Assembly: GCA_037893245.1 (NCBI GenBank)
Contig: JBAIAA010000117.1
Coordinates: 3,906,001 to 3,970,000 of the forward strand
DNA from: Crossaster papposus
Taxonomy: Eukaryota > Echinodermata > Asteroidea > Velatida > Solasteridae
DNA length: 64,000 bases
Direction of reading: 5' to 3'
A program made the position numbers and the translations under genes. The notes under the pieces were generated by a model, which was not told the DNA's origin, ran no database searches, and saw only the letters and a list, made by a program, of their open reading frames with translations. Below, one piece after another: positions 42,615 through 54,119 of the stretch (the first letter of the stretch is position 1; every line of letters begins with the position of its first letter).

Positions 42615-44176
42615 TATAGACTTGGCCTAGGTCGGGCACCCAACCTCCAGAAGACCAGAAAACGAGAAATCACCTCATCCTCCTTCTGCATCTTTGTCAG
42701 CTCATCTGGGCTGTATCCCGGGAGGGTTCTTAATGCATAGGGGACCTCCATGGCAGCTGCTGCACGAACTTTTGCTTGGGCAACCATTGCATCTGCTAAG
42801 CCAACCTCCTGGAGAGATGTTGAATGGGAGATTTGCTGAAGGGTCTCCTCTGCTTGACTGTGCTGTCGGCTCAAGGCATCTGCATTAGCGTTGGCCTTCC
42901 CAGATCGATACTTGATCGAGAAATTGAACTGCGCCAGCTGACTGGCCCACCTCATCTCAGCTGCTCCCAGTTTAGCCGTCTTCAAGTACGACAGTGGGTT
43001 GTTGTCAGTGAAGATCACAAATTCTGCACCCAAGAGATATTCGCGAAATTGTTCAGTTACGGCCCACTTCAAGGCCAGGAGCTCTAACTTCATGGAGCTG
43101 TAGTTCTCCATTTTCTTCTCGGGCGGCCTCAGGCTGCGGCTGGCGTAACCGATAACCACACGCCCATGTTCCTGGTCTTGAGACAGCACTGCACCAAGAC
43201 CGTTGAACGATGCATCTGTTTCCACAACAAATGCCCGTCTGAAATCAGGGTAGCCAAGAATTGGCGGTGATGTGAGCCTTGCCTTGATCTCTTTTAATGC
43301 CCCGGTGCAGTCACTGTTCCATTGGCGGCAGAAGTCGTCTTGTTGGCCTGAATTATAAGTGGGACGTCGCCAAGCAGCTCCCTTTTTGCACCCTTGCTTA
43401 GTCAAGAGTGCATGAAGTGGTGCTGCCACCTGACTTAAATGCTTCACAAAGCGCCGGTAGTATCCCGCCAGTCCGAGAAAGGCTCTAAGCTCCTTTTCAC
43501 TCCGTGGCTGCTTCCAATGGCGGATTGCTTCCGTCTTGGCTGGGTCAGTGGCAACTCCCTTAGCCGAAACAACATGACCCAAGTAGTTGCATTCTTCCCG
43601 GAAGAGACGGCATTTACTTGGCTTGATCTTCAGTCCGTGTTGCCTAAGTCGCCGGAAAACCACCTCTAACCTCTCTAAATGCTCATCGAACGTGCTCGAA
43701 AACACCAAGATGTCATCAAGGTACAGGAGCAGACTCCCATGGTTGAGGTCCCCAAGGATAACCTCCATTAGGCGCTGGAAGGTTGCTGGAGCATTGCTCA
43801 GGCCAAATGGCATGCGGACATACTCGAACAAGCCACCGGTGCCCGGTCTAAACGCCGTCTTGGGGACATCCTCTTGTGCTACCGCTACTTGGTGGTAACC
43901 TTGGGCCAAATCAAGAGAGGAGAAGAGCTTTGCCCCTCCAAGGGAATCCAGCGCCTCGTCAATTCTGGGAAGGGGGTAGGCATTTTTGCGTGTCCGCTCG
44001 TTTAACATTCGGTAATCGACGCAAAGTCGAAGGCTTCCATCTTTCTTGCGTACAACTACCACTGGGGCTGCGTACGGGCTAGACGAGGGCTGGATAATTT
44101 GTTGTTTCAAGAGCTTCTGCAAGTGAGCTTTCACCTCAGTCATCTGGTGTGGGGGAACTCGCCGGTGGGGGCACAT
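42611..44176 (-). pseudogene. Reverse transcriptase-RNase H of Gypsy 2
   Basis: 521 codons. RT motifs include YAAPVVVVRKKDGSLRLCVD, SSLDLAQGYHQVAV and catalytic LLYLDDILVFS. RNase H has FVVETDASFNGLGAVLSQD, LELLALKWAV and FTDNNPLSYL, ending in the NANADALSR block. Its start overlaps the protease ORF in a different frame at a 5-C run (44167-44171 as G on the plus strand), so the protease-RT join is frameshifted. Confidence 0.93.
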
Positions 44177-45249
44177 ACAGGCTGGTCATCAGTGGTGGGG
44201 ATTTTGTGCGTTACCGTTGTAGTGTGTGCTAAGTCATCCCCGTCTTTGCAAAATACATCTCGAAACCGGAGCAGGAGATCTGTAAGTTTCCCCTGCTGTT
44301 CTGGAGTTAACTTCATGCCACCCATATCTAGGTCAATAGGCAGAGCAGACTTCCCTGCCAACCCCGCTCTGGTAGCACTGACTGAGTTGACGGTTGCTTC
44401 GTGCAGCTCCTGCAGCACGACAACTTGAATGCCATCATCGGTGATTCTGACTTCTCCACTGTCAACTTGAAGCTCTCTTTCATCTGTTACTATACCAATT
44501 CTGCTTTTTGCTGGGAGCCAAGCATCCTCCTGACTGACGTTAGCAACCTTGATGTGGACAAACCCCCGCTCAACAGCAGACAACGTGTCGACCACAGCCA
44601 GATTGCGTGGTAGGTTACCAGTCACCCCACTGACAGCTTGAATGAGGGCCTGTCTTGAATCATGATTGAATCTGGGGATAAAGCACTTTACGGCTTTGAC
44701 TGAACGGGCTGGAACACACACGGGTCTAGTCCCACTAACCTTTGCGAACCCCATCCGTGCTTTTGAAGCCTCGTAGGTACAAAGTGCGTTTGCCCAGGCT
44801 GTACCATCCCCTCTCTGTAATTGATGCAGGTAGGACTCGCCATGAGTTTCCTTCAAAGCCTTCCAGACCTCGCGGAGGATGTTCGAACCAAGTAGCCCTA
44901 GGGGCTGTGTAGTTTTCAGTTCTGTCGTTTTGGAAACGAGGACTCCCACCCCCTTGAGTTGAACTCCGAGTAGATCCATATCCAACTCTGCATAGCCCAC
45001 GTAAGGGATCTCAATTCCGTTCGCTCCATACACCTTTAGCCACCTAGTAACATCTTGTAGAGCTGGTTTCCTGGACGACAGACTCGTATAGATAGTCTCT
45101 GGCAGGACAGTTACCTTGCTGCCTGTGTCTAAGACAACCCTCACCGGTTGGTCATAAATCGAAACACAGACTTCCGGGCTTTTCGCAACTGCCCTGCCAA
45201 GGACCTCCTCCTTTGTTCGTTCCCTAGAGCCATCCTCCCGCCCCTCCAA
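44140..45249 (-). pseudogene. Protease-spacer ORF of Gypsy 2
   Basis: 369 codons. An aspartic protease near residues 30-60 shows PVRVVLDTGSKVTVLPETIY (catalytic DTG), followed by a linker with LLGSNILREVWKAL. It ends in the region just before RT (RFRDVFCKDGDDL, HKIPTTDDQPVC) before shifting frame. Gag ends 12 bp upstream in another frame, so a programmed or mutational frame change joins them. Confidence 0.88.
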
Positions 45250-45260
45250 CGCTCGGCTCT

Positions 45261-46370
45261 TTACGATGGAGGGCTGGCTTTTGGGGCATTTTTGTATTGA
45301 GAACTGGTGTTTTTAGTCTCCCGTGGGGCTGGGTTGAATGGGGGTGCATCAGTCCAGCTTGTACGTGAGCTGGCTGGCGGTGGTGCCTGGGCTTCCCCTT
45401 CTCTTTGTCTCCGTGGGGGGTTGGGGCAGTAACGGGCTATGTGGTCTGTCCATTCACAACTGTAGCAGGTCACAGGTCGATAGCCTCCAGCCCGAAGGGG
45501 AGTAACTGGTGCTGCAACGGGGCGGGCTGGGTGCGACATTAGAGAGGACACCTTCTCACACAGTTGACTCAAGGCCTCTTGAGTTGCCTTGAGTTGGCTG
45601 GCGTGCTCCTTTAGCTGCTCCTGGATGCAGTTGCCCCCTTCACTGAACCGCACTTTTGCTGATCGGGCCTCAGCCACTGGGGGTGGTGGGGGACTCTCCC
45701 ATGACAGAACTTTATCACGCAGGTCTGTGAAGGAGATCCCCTCATTCTCCTGGGTGTACCGACGCACCTCCCTCCGTAGTGAGTGGTCTCTCAGCCCCGA
45801 CGAGAACTTTTCATTCAGAATGGCATCCTTGTCCTGGAATAAAGGACTTCCTTCCGGAGATGCAATTTCCACCTTCCTGAGCAGCTTCATCAGATGGAGG
45901 GAGTATTCCTGGGTGGACTCTCCAGCACGCCGACTTCTCCCATATAAATCTTCCCATCGGGTGTATGGTGTCTCATGACAAGTGTACGCCTCTGTGACTC
46001 TGCCTACTATCTTCACCGCGCTGCTTCTATCCTCGGCTGGGCAAAGGCGGATTTCATCCCGAGCTGGTCCCGACAGATGGTCAAGTACCAGCTGTGCCCC
46101 CTCTGCATCCGACAAGTCTTTTGTCAGGCGGTGCATATCCTCTGCCCACTCTAGTACTTCTGGGTCCTTGTCAGTAAGTGGTCTGCCTGCAAATTTCAAC
46201 CCCCGGTCTCGTGGCACGACGACAATCCTTGCCGGTTTCGGCGCCTTTCCCTTCTCTTTATTCTCCAACTCCGACAGGCGGGTGGTCAGAGCCTTCAACT
46301 GCTCCTGTAGAGCCTCCATCTTCACGACTTGCAGTGTGTCACTGATACACCAACCTTTTTGATAGAGCAC
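45261..46370 (-). CDS. Gag of Gypsy 2
   Basis: 369 codons starting shortly after the 5' LTR. The first in-frame Met is at 46370, and a second Met (MEALQEQL) about 17 codons later heads a coiled-coil-like segment and may be the natural start. A Gag-like central domain follows (RWEDLYGRSRRAGESTQEYS). There is one CCHC zinc knuckle near residue 305, CYSCEWTDHIARYC, and a Pro-rich basic tail. No internal stop. Confidence 0.85.
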   Translation of the reverse strand: MLYQKGWCISDTLQVVKMEALQEQLKALTTRLSELENKEKGKAPKPARIVVVPRDRGLKFAGRPLTDKDPEVLEWAEDMHRLTKDLSDAEGAQLVLDHLSGPARDEIRLCPAEDRSSAVKIVGRVTEAYTCHETPYTRWEDLYGRSRRAGESTQEYSLHLMKLLRKVEIASPEGSPLFQDKDAILNEKFSSGLRDHSLRREVRRYTQENEGISFTDLRDKVLSWESPPPPPVAEARSAKVRFSEGGNCIQEQLKEHASQLKATQEALSQLCEKVSSLMSHPARPVAAPVTPLRAGGYRPVTCYSCEWTDHIARYCPNPPRRQREGEAQAPPPASSRTSWTDAPPFNPAPRETKNTSSQYKNAPKASPPS

Positions 46371-46392
46371 TCACAATCCTGCCTACGACGCT

Positions 46393-46610
46393 TGTAACAC
46401 AGATGTTCTTGACTTGAGAGTGCTTTTTATTATAACCCAGTACAAAAAAAGGTTGGTGCACGTGATCTCTGTAGGTATCCAGGTGACAGCAATGAATAGA
46501 TAGGTTTGATGCTGTGTGTGTCTCAAGAAATGGATAGATTTGGTATTGCGTGTGCCTCTCAAGGAGAGCTGAGTGAAAGTGAACTTGGCCTGCGGATAAC
46601 AGGGGTACCT
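46393..46610 (-). repeat. 5' LTR of Gypsy 2
   Basis: 218 bp. The last base pair of the terminal TG/CA is mutated (ends GGGTACCT on plus). It contains the same TTTATTATAACCCAGTACAA as the other LTR. Confidence 0.92.
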
Positions 46611-47605
46611 CTTTAAACAGCCACTCCATATATCTGCCAGTCTCCCATAATTGTGGTAAGTGGCAAGGTAGACAAACCACATGCTGAGCGATCGTGGTGT
46701 TTATGCCTTTTTGAAGCAGCCATAGGTAGGCATGAATCACCTAAAAATCACAGAAACTAAATATAATTGTCGCTGCTAAATAGCATTAATACAGGAATGT
46801 AGAATTCCGTCTTTATCTTCAAATTTCCCGATGTGGGTTCTATCGAGATAACAGGCTTTTTTCCTTGAACCTGGGTTTCACAACTTTTTATCCTTAGCCA
46901 TATTTTGAAAAACCCTTTGGGAAATTAAATGTAAAATTCTAAAACTTGAACACTTTCATAAAAATATCATGATAAATGTGGTTATGGGTACACAAGTATA
47001 AGCAAAGAGTCACATGGTAAATAAGACATATTTATGAGCGAGTATGACAAGTACCTGGTCATTAAGGTAGTCATCTGTGCTAGCCAGAGAAGTCAAATCC
47101 TGTCCTGACAAGTGATACTTTCCAACTGTTATAGACTGTTCATTGCCTACACATCGACAGACATCATCCATGGCAAGGGTGGCACCCGCTAAAAACGTCT
47201 GATCAGGAACCTGCCTCAGGGTATCAAGACGAAACTTTGCCTCATACCCTGTAGTAAAGGCATATGTCAGGAGGGAGCTAGCTACCTGACAGACGTCTGT
47301 GTCCCTCACAACAGAAGATGCCCCATTATTTTCTCGGCTTATACACTTGGCAACTACCGGCATCACTTGATCAAGTATGTGGGCGTGCTTGAGGTCCATA
47401 TCCATGCAAAGAGAAAACACTGGGTCCTTCTCTGAAAGGTCCACATACTGTGATGGTGTTTGTGACTTGGCAACGACACAGTGTCTAGCCACATACTGGA
47501 AAACCTCTTGGACGTCATCCGACGACCTACTGAGCTTATGTAGGAAAGACTCTAATTGCGCATCTTTATTTATAGGCTGTACTTCAGCACAGTTTGCGGT
47601 CTTCC

Positions 47606-48825
47606 CTAAAAATACAAAATGAAAAGAAAAAAAAGAGAATAGAAATGAAGAAAATAAATTCTTATAAAATGCACATATTGGATAAGTACAGACCCAAAGC
47701 TTGTTTCTTTTTCAACAGCGCCATTTAAAACAAAATACAAACAATATCAAATAATTTTTGTAATATTTTACCCTTATAAGGCCTACAGAAAAAAACCTGC
47801 CATGTGTGTGTGGGAAACCTTTGAAGGAAAAAAAGAAAAAAACATTGTGGTCAAAAATTCGTTCATCTATTGGAGTTTATTGTTTTTTGTTGTTGTTTTG
47901 GTTTATGGCACAGTAATCAACTTGCCCTAACTCCCTAGGGTGTGTGCAAACTCATAATAATTTTGGAGGCCTGAGGACTGTTCAAGTGTTAAGGTAAATA
48001 CCGAATACTGTGATTATGGGTGATATTCTTCATGCAAACACTAACCTGCAGTTTTTGTTTTAGTCTCAGAATCTGCAACCCTGCCGACCGACCGTTTTTT
48101 GGTTGCCTTTACCGAGGTACCTATCAACAAAACATTTGCACCATTTATCATTTGATCTGCCTTGTCAAAACTCAATGCAAAACTCTGTACACTTCTTCAA
48201 CAGTTACAACAGAAACATTAAAACACTGAAACTCAAGAATCATGCTGGTGTAGTTCATGTCAATATGGAAAATATATGTAAATACAATTAATACACGAAA
48301 ATGAGATTAAACAAAAACAATTACTGCAATAGTACATTGGCTGCTGCAGATAACAGCAACAAACAACAACAATTTAAGAAAATATGGTAGTGCCAAACAA
48401 ACAGCACTTGGCGTACAATTTGTTACATTTCGGTTTTTTCCCAGTAACTCCTTTATAACTCTAACTCGCTAACTGTATTTTAATAAAAACTGGCCCAAAT
48501 CCATCAAAATCCATCAACATTTGGTAACCTCTGGCCTGCAGGACCATTTCGACCAAAATCTGCCGAAATAGGGGGGGTGGGGGGTGGGGTGGGTGGGGGG
48601 GGGGGGGGGGGGGGTGGGGGGGTGGGTGGGGGGGGGGGGGGTGTATTTTGATGGAGTTGGGGTAGTTAGGGTTATTTGTTATAATTAGGGTTAATTGTTA
48701 TAATTTGTAAAAACTGTATTCTTGCGTAGAGTGCATGATGATGACCAAAAAAGAAAAAACAATGACAATTTAAATGAAATGGAGACATTTCAAACATGCG
48801 ACATCGATCTTTATGGAATATACTT
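47606..48825 (-). other. Intron of the integrase-Ulp1 gene
   Basis: Joins the LRPYK exon (48826-48927) to the first Ulp1 exon (47055-47605). The phases agree if the donor is the GT in ACAAGTATAT. It contains the poly-G tract at 48570-48642. No other exon was recognised, though one could be missed. Confidence 0.5.
48570..48642. repeat. Poly-G tract
   Basis: About 70 bases of G broken only by T (GGGTGGG-type), ending GTGTATTTTGATGG. It could form G-quadruplexes, and its assembled length is unreliable. It lies in an intron. Confidence 0.92.
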
Positions 48826-51505
48826 GTCTTGTAGGGTCGCAGCTGATCATAGGGAACGTTGGATTGTAGCTCTTGACCCGAGGCACTCAACAATGTCACA
48901 CGTTGATGTGTGTCTATGTCTACAACACTGCAAAAAGTATAGCATATATTTTATCGGGTAAAGATTTCTAAACAAAAGTGCTCATCTTTAAGCTCATTCC
49001 AAAACAAACAAACAAACAAACTGACTTGTAAAATTAACGATTTAAGAAAATTCTGTGAAAAATCTACCTGTATTGACTACTCCAAAGTGGTTCCATCTTG
49101 CCGCCTTTGCGACCGGTATTTCGTGCATTTTTTTCGGAGAACTTTCTCCCCGACTTTCAGGTTGAATGTTTTCACACCTTGGCTTTTCCTGCGTTGGAAG
49201 GCAATTTTTTGCTTCCTCTGAGCCTCAGCAACATTCTGAAGCACCTGAAATGAGACAATAAAAAAATAAAAAATACACTGTCAGCAGATCCAAATACATT
49301 TGTTTGTTGACAATGAAGGGTACAACACTTAAAACGATTTTGTTGTGTAACTACAAGTAATGTCCATGATTCTTTTACTGTTCCTACAGGTTCAGGTGGG
49401 AGTGCATGGTGCCAACAACTCTTCCCATTAAGATATCAATATGTTACAGAAACTGTAAATACAGAAGTAGTGCAATAAAGTTGAGAGCAAGTTTAGCAAT
49501 ACCTGAATTAGAGCTTACTTGATTGCTTATACAAATATACAAACAATTTACTGAGTCTATACACGTTATTAAATCAATAATGACCTTCGCAGTTGTATCT
49601 ACAGTACTTGACTCTCTCTGACACACCAACTTTTCGATGTCTCCATCTTCATCTCCTACAGGCAGCTGGAATTGTTCATCTGCAGGTTCAATCTGAAAAA
49701 CAAACAAACAAGATAACAGAAATACAACTGCTAAATCTGCCCATAAAAAGAAAAGGAAATCTTCTGACCAACACTTTTACAGTCATTTCATGAATTTGCT
49801 TACCTCCAATGGTGACCTTGGATTTCTCCCGAACATAAGGAAGAAAGGCGTGAATTTTGTTGATCCTTGCTTCTGGGTGTGAATGGAATACGCTACCCCA
49901 TCTAGGTAAGATGTCCAGTCTGTCTGGTGGTCATTCACCATCTTAGCAAGACGCACTTTCAGCGTCTGGTTCGTTCTCTCATCCAGGCCATTGGTTTGCG
50001 GATGGTAGGCACTGGTGATGGAAGGTTTTATTCCTAGCTTCTGACAAAGCTCTCCATTTATCTGAAAAACATGATAACAAATTACAGTCGTTAAATATAT
50101 CACACATTGTTTGTTTACGAAAACAGATTTGCTCAAAAGCCCAGCCATGTTATCTTGTTTACACCTGGGAGCATTCACACCACTATCCCAGCGGTTTGAG
50201 ACCAAGTCCTTGTAGGAATTTCATGTACGACCGAAAAGGGACATCAAGTGAAAAACGTCAACTCCAAATAACGGGAATATAGGATATACAGTTTAAGAAT
50301 ACTCGGTGTGACAATCCACACGAGGTATGCACAACTTAAAAATTGTCAACTATAATCACCGGTACTTACGTTTGCAACAAATTCACGTCCCTGGTCAGAC
50401 AGAAGTCTCTGTGGAGCTCCCCATCGGCACACAAAGGTGTGAATGCACAAGGCAATCCCAATGGCCTCCTTTGATTTTAGTGGGAAGAAATCCACAAGCA
50501 GGGTGAAGTAGTCAGTGAGGGTGAGCACATATCTATAACCCTCATCAGTTGTTGGGAGGGGTCCTGAAAGAGAAACCACACAACAGTCTTTAAACTGCTT
50601 TGAAGAAATCAATGAAAGTACTGATGATTTGATTGATCCCTAAATAATGCAGCCAATGTCCAGAAACACCAGGCAAAAACATGCTTATATTACTGATGTA
50701 AAGCTTTAAATCTCATTTATGCTTATAATTATTAGAAAAATATTATACTAAAAAAACACATTACCTATTAAATCCATTCCAACAAGCTCCAGTGGCTCCT
50801 TCACGCTGATCGACTTTAGCTCGGGGGCTTGAGTTTTTATTTTGTCGAACCTCTGACAGCGATCACAAGATTTGATCTGTGGAACATGACAAAGTTACTT
50901 AACAAAACGACAACAAAAATCTACATTTTTGGCATATTTACATACACTTGAAGATCATATTTCCTTATACTATTAATGTTTTGTCTTTGTTAAAAAACTG
51001 ACTGAATACATTCTGTATTTTATGCCTTCCAATAATCACAGATCTTGGTACAACCGATACTGATAAAGTGATAGTCATTGTTTTTTATTCAATTAACAAT
51101 AGCACAATATACAGCAAAAATGTATCATCATCATCTGAAAAAGACGTTTCAAGTAGGTCTAGATACTAACAGAATTTCAAACGATTACATTAAATGAACA
51201 TTTTGTAAAATCGTGTCATAGGTAATTAGTAGCCAAAATTAAGCACCTTTTGTTTTGTGTATAATATTATTTAGTTATATCATTGGAAAAAAAGCCAGGT
51301 CGTTCTCTTACATAGTCAACAACATCTTCTTTGATGCCATTCCAAGTGTAATTTGGTGAAAGCTTTGACAAAGTGGCAATAATGCCACTATGTCCACCCA
51401 TCTCACTCGAGTGGTAATGTTGGAGCAAGTCCAACACTTCTTGTGCATCAGTCACCACCTTCTTTTTTATGCCAGGCTTTCACTGGGTGTAGTACAGCTC
51501 CTTTT

Positions 51506-53340
51506 CTGTGTAAAAGACACAAGACACAAATGGAAAGATTAGGTTGCTCCATTGCTGAGACATGTTCAACCCCAACAAGCATGTGTCAACTTTGCCGATC
51601 TGCATCAATTATTGGTATTGCCAGAAATGCACGCTGTAATCTTTCTACATTAAAAGTGACCACACACACCAAGTGTGGTCAAGAAAGACAGGTCCACAGC
51701 ACTTTCATTGACAATTGCGACATTTGCGATCGAATGCAAGACTTCAAAAAATAAGACCACCCCTTGTTGTGCAGACTTCTTTAGGACTTGGATAAATGAA
51801 CTAGGATGTAGGAGCAATCAAGTGACGACTATCATTTTTTTATACAACATTTGCTTTTGCTGTCATTTTCATAAATGTGTTGATTTAGGCTTTTTAAATT
51901 TTAAATCAATTATTGTTATTTACTAGCCTGTTTACATTTTGTGTTAATAGATCTTGGGAAAAACTAACTTCAGAAAAAAGAAAAAAAATGTATAGATGTC
52001 TTGGATGCACCCATTTGAAGATTTGTAACTGATAGTACAATGTACATAATTAAACAAAATTGTAAATTGATACAAACACTTTACAATTATTGAAAATTCA
52101 TCACACGAGGTGCTGAATTCACAGGATGGTTGATATGAAACCATTATTCACATGCAGTCAAGTCTGCCAAGTTGAGAGCATTATTCACACGTGTAGTCAA
52201 TTGAGAAATGTCATAATTATTTAGTATATATAGTTGGATGTTTGCAAATGTTGTAGATTACCTTTAATATAGCGAGTACAATATCCAGTACATTACTCTT
52301 GAGTACGAGTACCAGTACTAACAATATTTATGCTCGAATAGGGTACTTTACTGAAGACAGTGTAATATACTGTACATGTACTTTGAACATTAAAGTGGGC
52401 ATTTATACAGCAGACAATTTGTTCCTTTCCCGTGTGTATTCTGTAATTTAATTGAAACTAAATGAACCAACGTTTCCACAATAAATGTATCAATCAGATT
52501 GAGCTAATTTTGGTGATTACTCGACCCCAACTTGCTAGTGCACGTACACAAATTAACATTGCAGGATTCAGGAATGTTGAGGTTTAACGTCCATATAATA
52601 ATTATGTGAACAAAGTGCTTGAGTGTAAAGCCCCCAATTTACATTTAATGTCCCCCCCAAAAAATAACAAATGTTGCTTCTATGAATTGGCCCCACGATA
52701 CTGTACGGCATTCAAAACAAGCTGCAGTTCATATCATTGCCACTAAAATACATCATTACTAGCCTATTTTTTTTTTTATAGGCCCTATTTAGTTAAAATT
52801 TTAAGCCCAACCGGTGTTCTAAGGAGCATAAATACACGGCGGAACTTTCCAAGTACAGGAAAGCAAATCTAGTTTATATTTGCCATTTTTTAGTATTTTT
52901 CCGCACCTCACTAACTATAGTTTGACCAATTCCTCCATGGTATGACAAGAGAGCTCGGAAGCCATATTGACAAATTTTCGCAAAACGCCCTCTTTGTTTG
53001 ATTTTCGTAAATTTATGACCACTGATCAGTGTCAATGACAGAGGCTAACTTAACTTCGTTCCCAGGGCGGCTCTGTCCCAGTGGTCCCAGGATGTCCAGA
53101 AGCGCCCTCGCCGACGCAAAAGCTAATGGAAACGTAGTTAAAAATTGAGTAAGCCCTGGGGACGAGGTTGTGTCTGCAGACGCGCGGCAAGTACTTAACA
53201 CTGATCTCTACGGGCAAGCATACAGACAGTGTATCAAATTTGTCAAAGATTATATTGTTACTGTGTTACGGTTTTTGTATTTACATTTTAGATTCATGCA
53301 CCCCTTTAGTTGAAATGGAGGTGTCCTATTGATGTTACGT
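51506..53340. other. Upstream of the integrase-Ulp1 gene; nothing certain
   Basis: The N-terminal exons of the transposase would be expected here on the minus strand, but I could not identify them. A plus-strand frame at 51443-51754 is Cys-rich (CQLC, CDICD) but overlaps the first transposase exon and has no recognised fold. From 51760 to 53340 no gene or repeat end was recognised. Confidence 0.4.
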
Positions 53341-53351
53341 TTTGAGAATTG

Positions 53352-53421
53352 TTAATTATACAGTTATGTGGCACAACCTGGGAATGTTAATTATGCAGTT
53401 ATGTGGCACAACCTGGGAATG
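53352..53421. repeat. 35-bp tandem duplication
   Basis: TTAATTATACAGTTATGTGG with its following CACAACCTGGGAATG occurs twice in direct succession (53352 and 53387) with one difference. It lies just upstream of a TATA-like sequence. Confidence 0.9.
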
Positions 53422-53858
53422 TTTGGAATTATTCCACATGGGTATATAAGGGGGTAAAACTGAGAGTACAAGCCCCTGACAGCAGCACTTTTATACGGCG
53501 TCATGATGGAGGGCTGGTCCTTGTACATCTGACCATAGATGTTTACTTGCGGGACGGCAGTCCCGTGCTTATCATTGGTGCTAATGGCGGACAATCTTCG
53601 CGTCGGGAACCTGATGCTGAGGGTCGTCTTGCTTTGCGGATGTGTGAGCCTTGCGGCTATTTAGGAAGTTCGGTTGCCGAAAACCCCAACAGCGAACTTT
53701 CGCACGTCGGTGATAACTTTCCGTTATTCGTTGACTTTTTGTTTCGCGTCGGTGGGCCGACTACACGTGGACGTCGCCAAGATGTTGTCGCCGTAAACAA
53801 AATGGTTTCTGCTGCAGTGCTGCTGTCGGGCAAAGGTTTTTATGATTGTAATAAATAA
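53403..53858 (+). other. 151-codon ORF in a possible solo LTR, unidentified
   Basis: The ORF has no domain I recognise. Its setting is LTR-like: GTATATAAGGGGG at 53441 resembles a TATA box and AATAAATAAATG repeats occur at 53849-53880. A TGTTACG is about 70 bp upstream of the ORF, and ACTACA ends the AT-rich tail. No second copy or target duplication was found. The ATG lies upstream of the TATA-like box, arguing against a normal gene from that promoter. The GC content is higher than its flanks. Confidence 0.3.
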
Positions 53859-54119
53859 ATGTATTGTATAAATAAATGTACTACATATGTAGGCCAATAG
53901 TGAAGTCGTATAATTTGGTGTTTAATGTCGACATGTAATATTGGAGTGACAAAATGCGATAGATTTTGTTTGTATTTTGATGTACTGATGTATTGAAATT
54001 GTAAATGATTGGAAAATAATATAATTGACAAACTGAAATTTTAGTAGTCCTTGATATTTATTTTGCTTGATTTTCAATATGCAACAACTGTAATACACCC
54101 TCACTGTTTCTTGCTCTAT

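Larger units (their letters stand above)
40093..46610 (-). mobile_element. Ty3/Gypsy LTR retrotransposon 2
   Basis: A 6.5-kb element on the minus strand with 218-bp LTRs (46393-46610 as 5' LTR, 40093-40310 as 3' LTR) and the 5-bp duplication CTTTA (40088-40092, 46611-46615). The LTRs start TGGTACCCC (mutated to AGG in the 5' copy) and end TGTTACA, and have diverged by several substitutions and small indels. Order: Gag, protease, RT-RNase H, integrase, C-terminal tail, with frame changes between most of them. It interrupts a Ulp1 exon, and removing it restores the exon's frame (GGCTGTTTAAAGTATAC on the minus strand). Confidence 0.95.
39679..51505 (-). pseudogene. Integrase-like (Ginger-type) transposase fused to a Ulp1-type protease
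   Basis: Ten minus-strand exons join in phase: 51505-51312, 50876-50765, 50563-50370, 50061-49804, 49692-49585, 49244-49068, 48927-48826, 47605-47055, 46740-46611 continued at 40092-40041, and 39836-39679. In order they encode an HHCC finger (LLQHYHSSEMGGH, then CDRCQ), a DDE core (VGMDLIG, LLSDQGREF, HPQTNGLDERTNQTLK), an acidic spacer, GRKGGKMEPLW, NVPYDQLRPYK, and the N-terminal and His regions of a C48/Ulp1 peptidase (LSGQDLTSLASTDDYLND, then ILVPVCVDGDHW). Ginger DNA transposons have Gypsy-like integrases, and some carry Ulp1 domains. Damage: TGA at 51480-51482, a shift in a 7-T run (49128-49134), and a Gypsy insertion. The Ulp1 Gln/Cys exon was not found. Confidence 0.7.

Noticed and set aside
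40565-46362. Plus-strand ORFs inside Gypsy 2
   Set aside because: Shadows of the minus-strand gag-pol genes.
51443-51754. Plus-strand Cys-rich ORF (CQLC, CDICD)
   Set aside because: Overlaps the first minus-strand integrase exon and lacks a recognisable zinc-finger spacing or partner exons.
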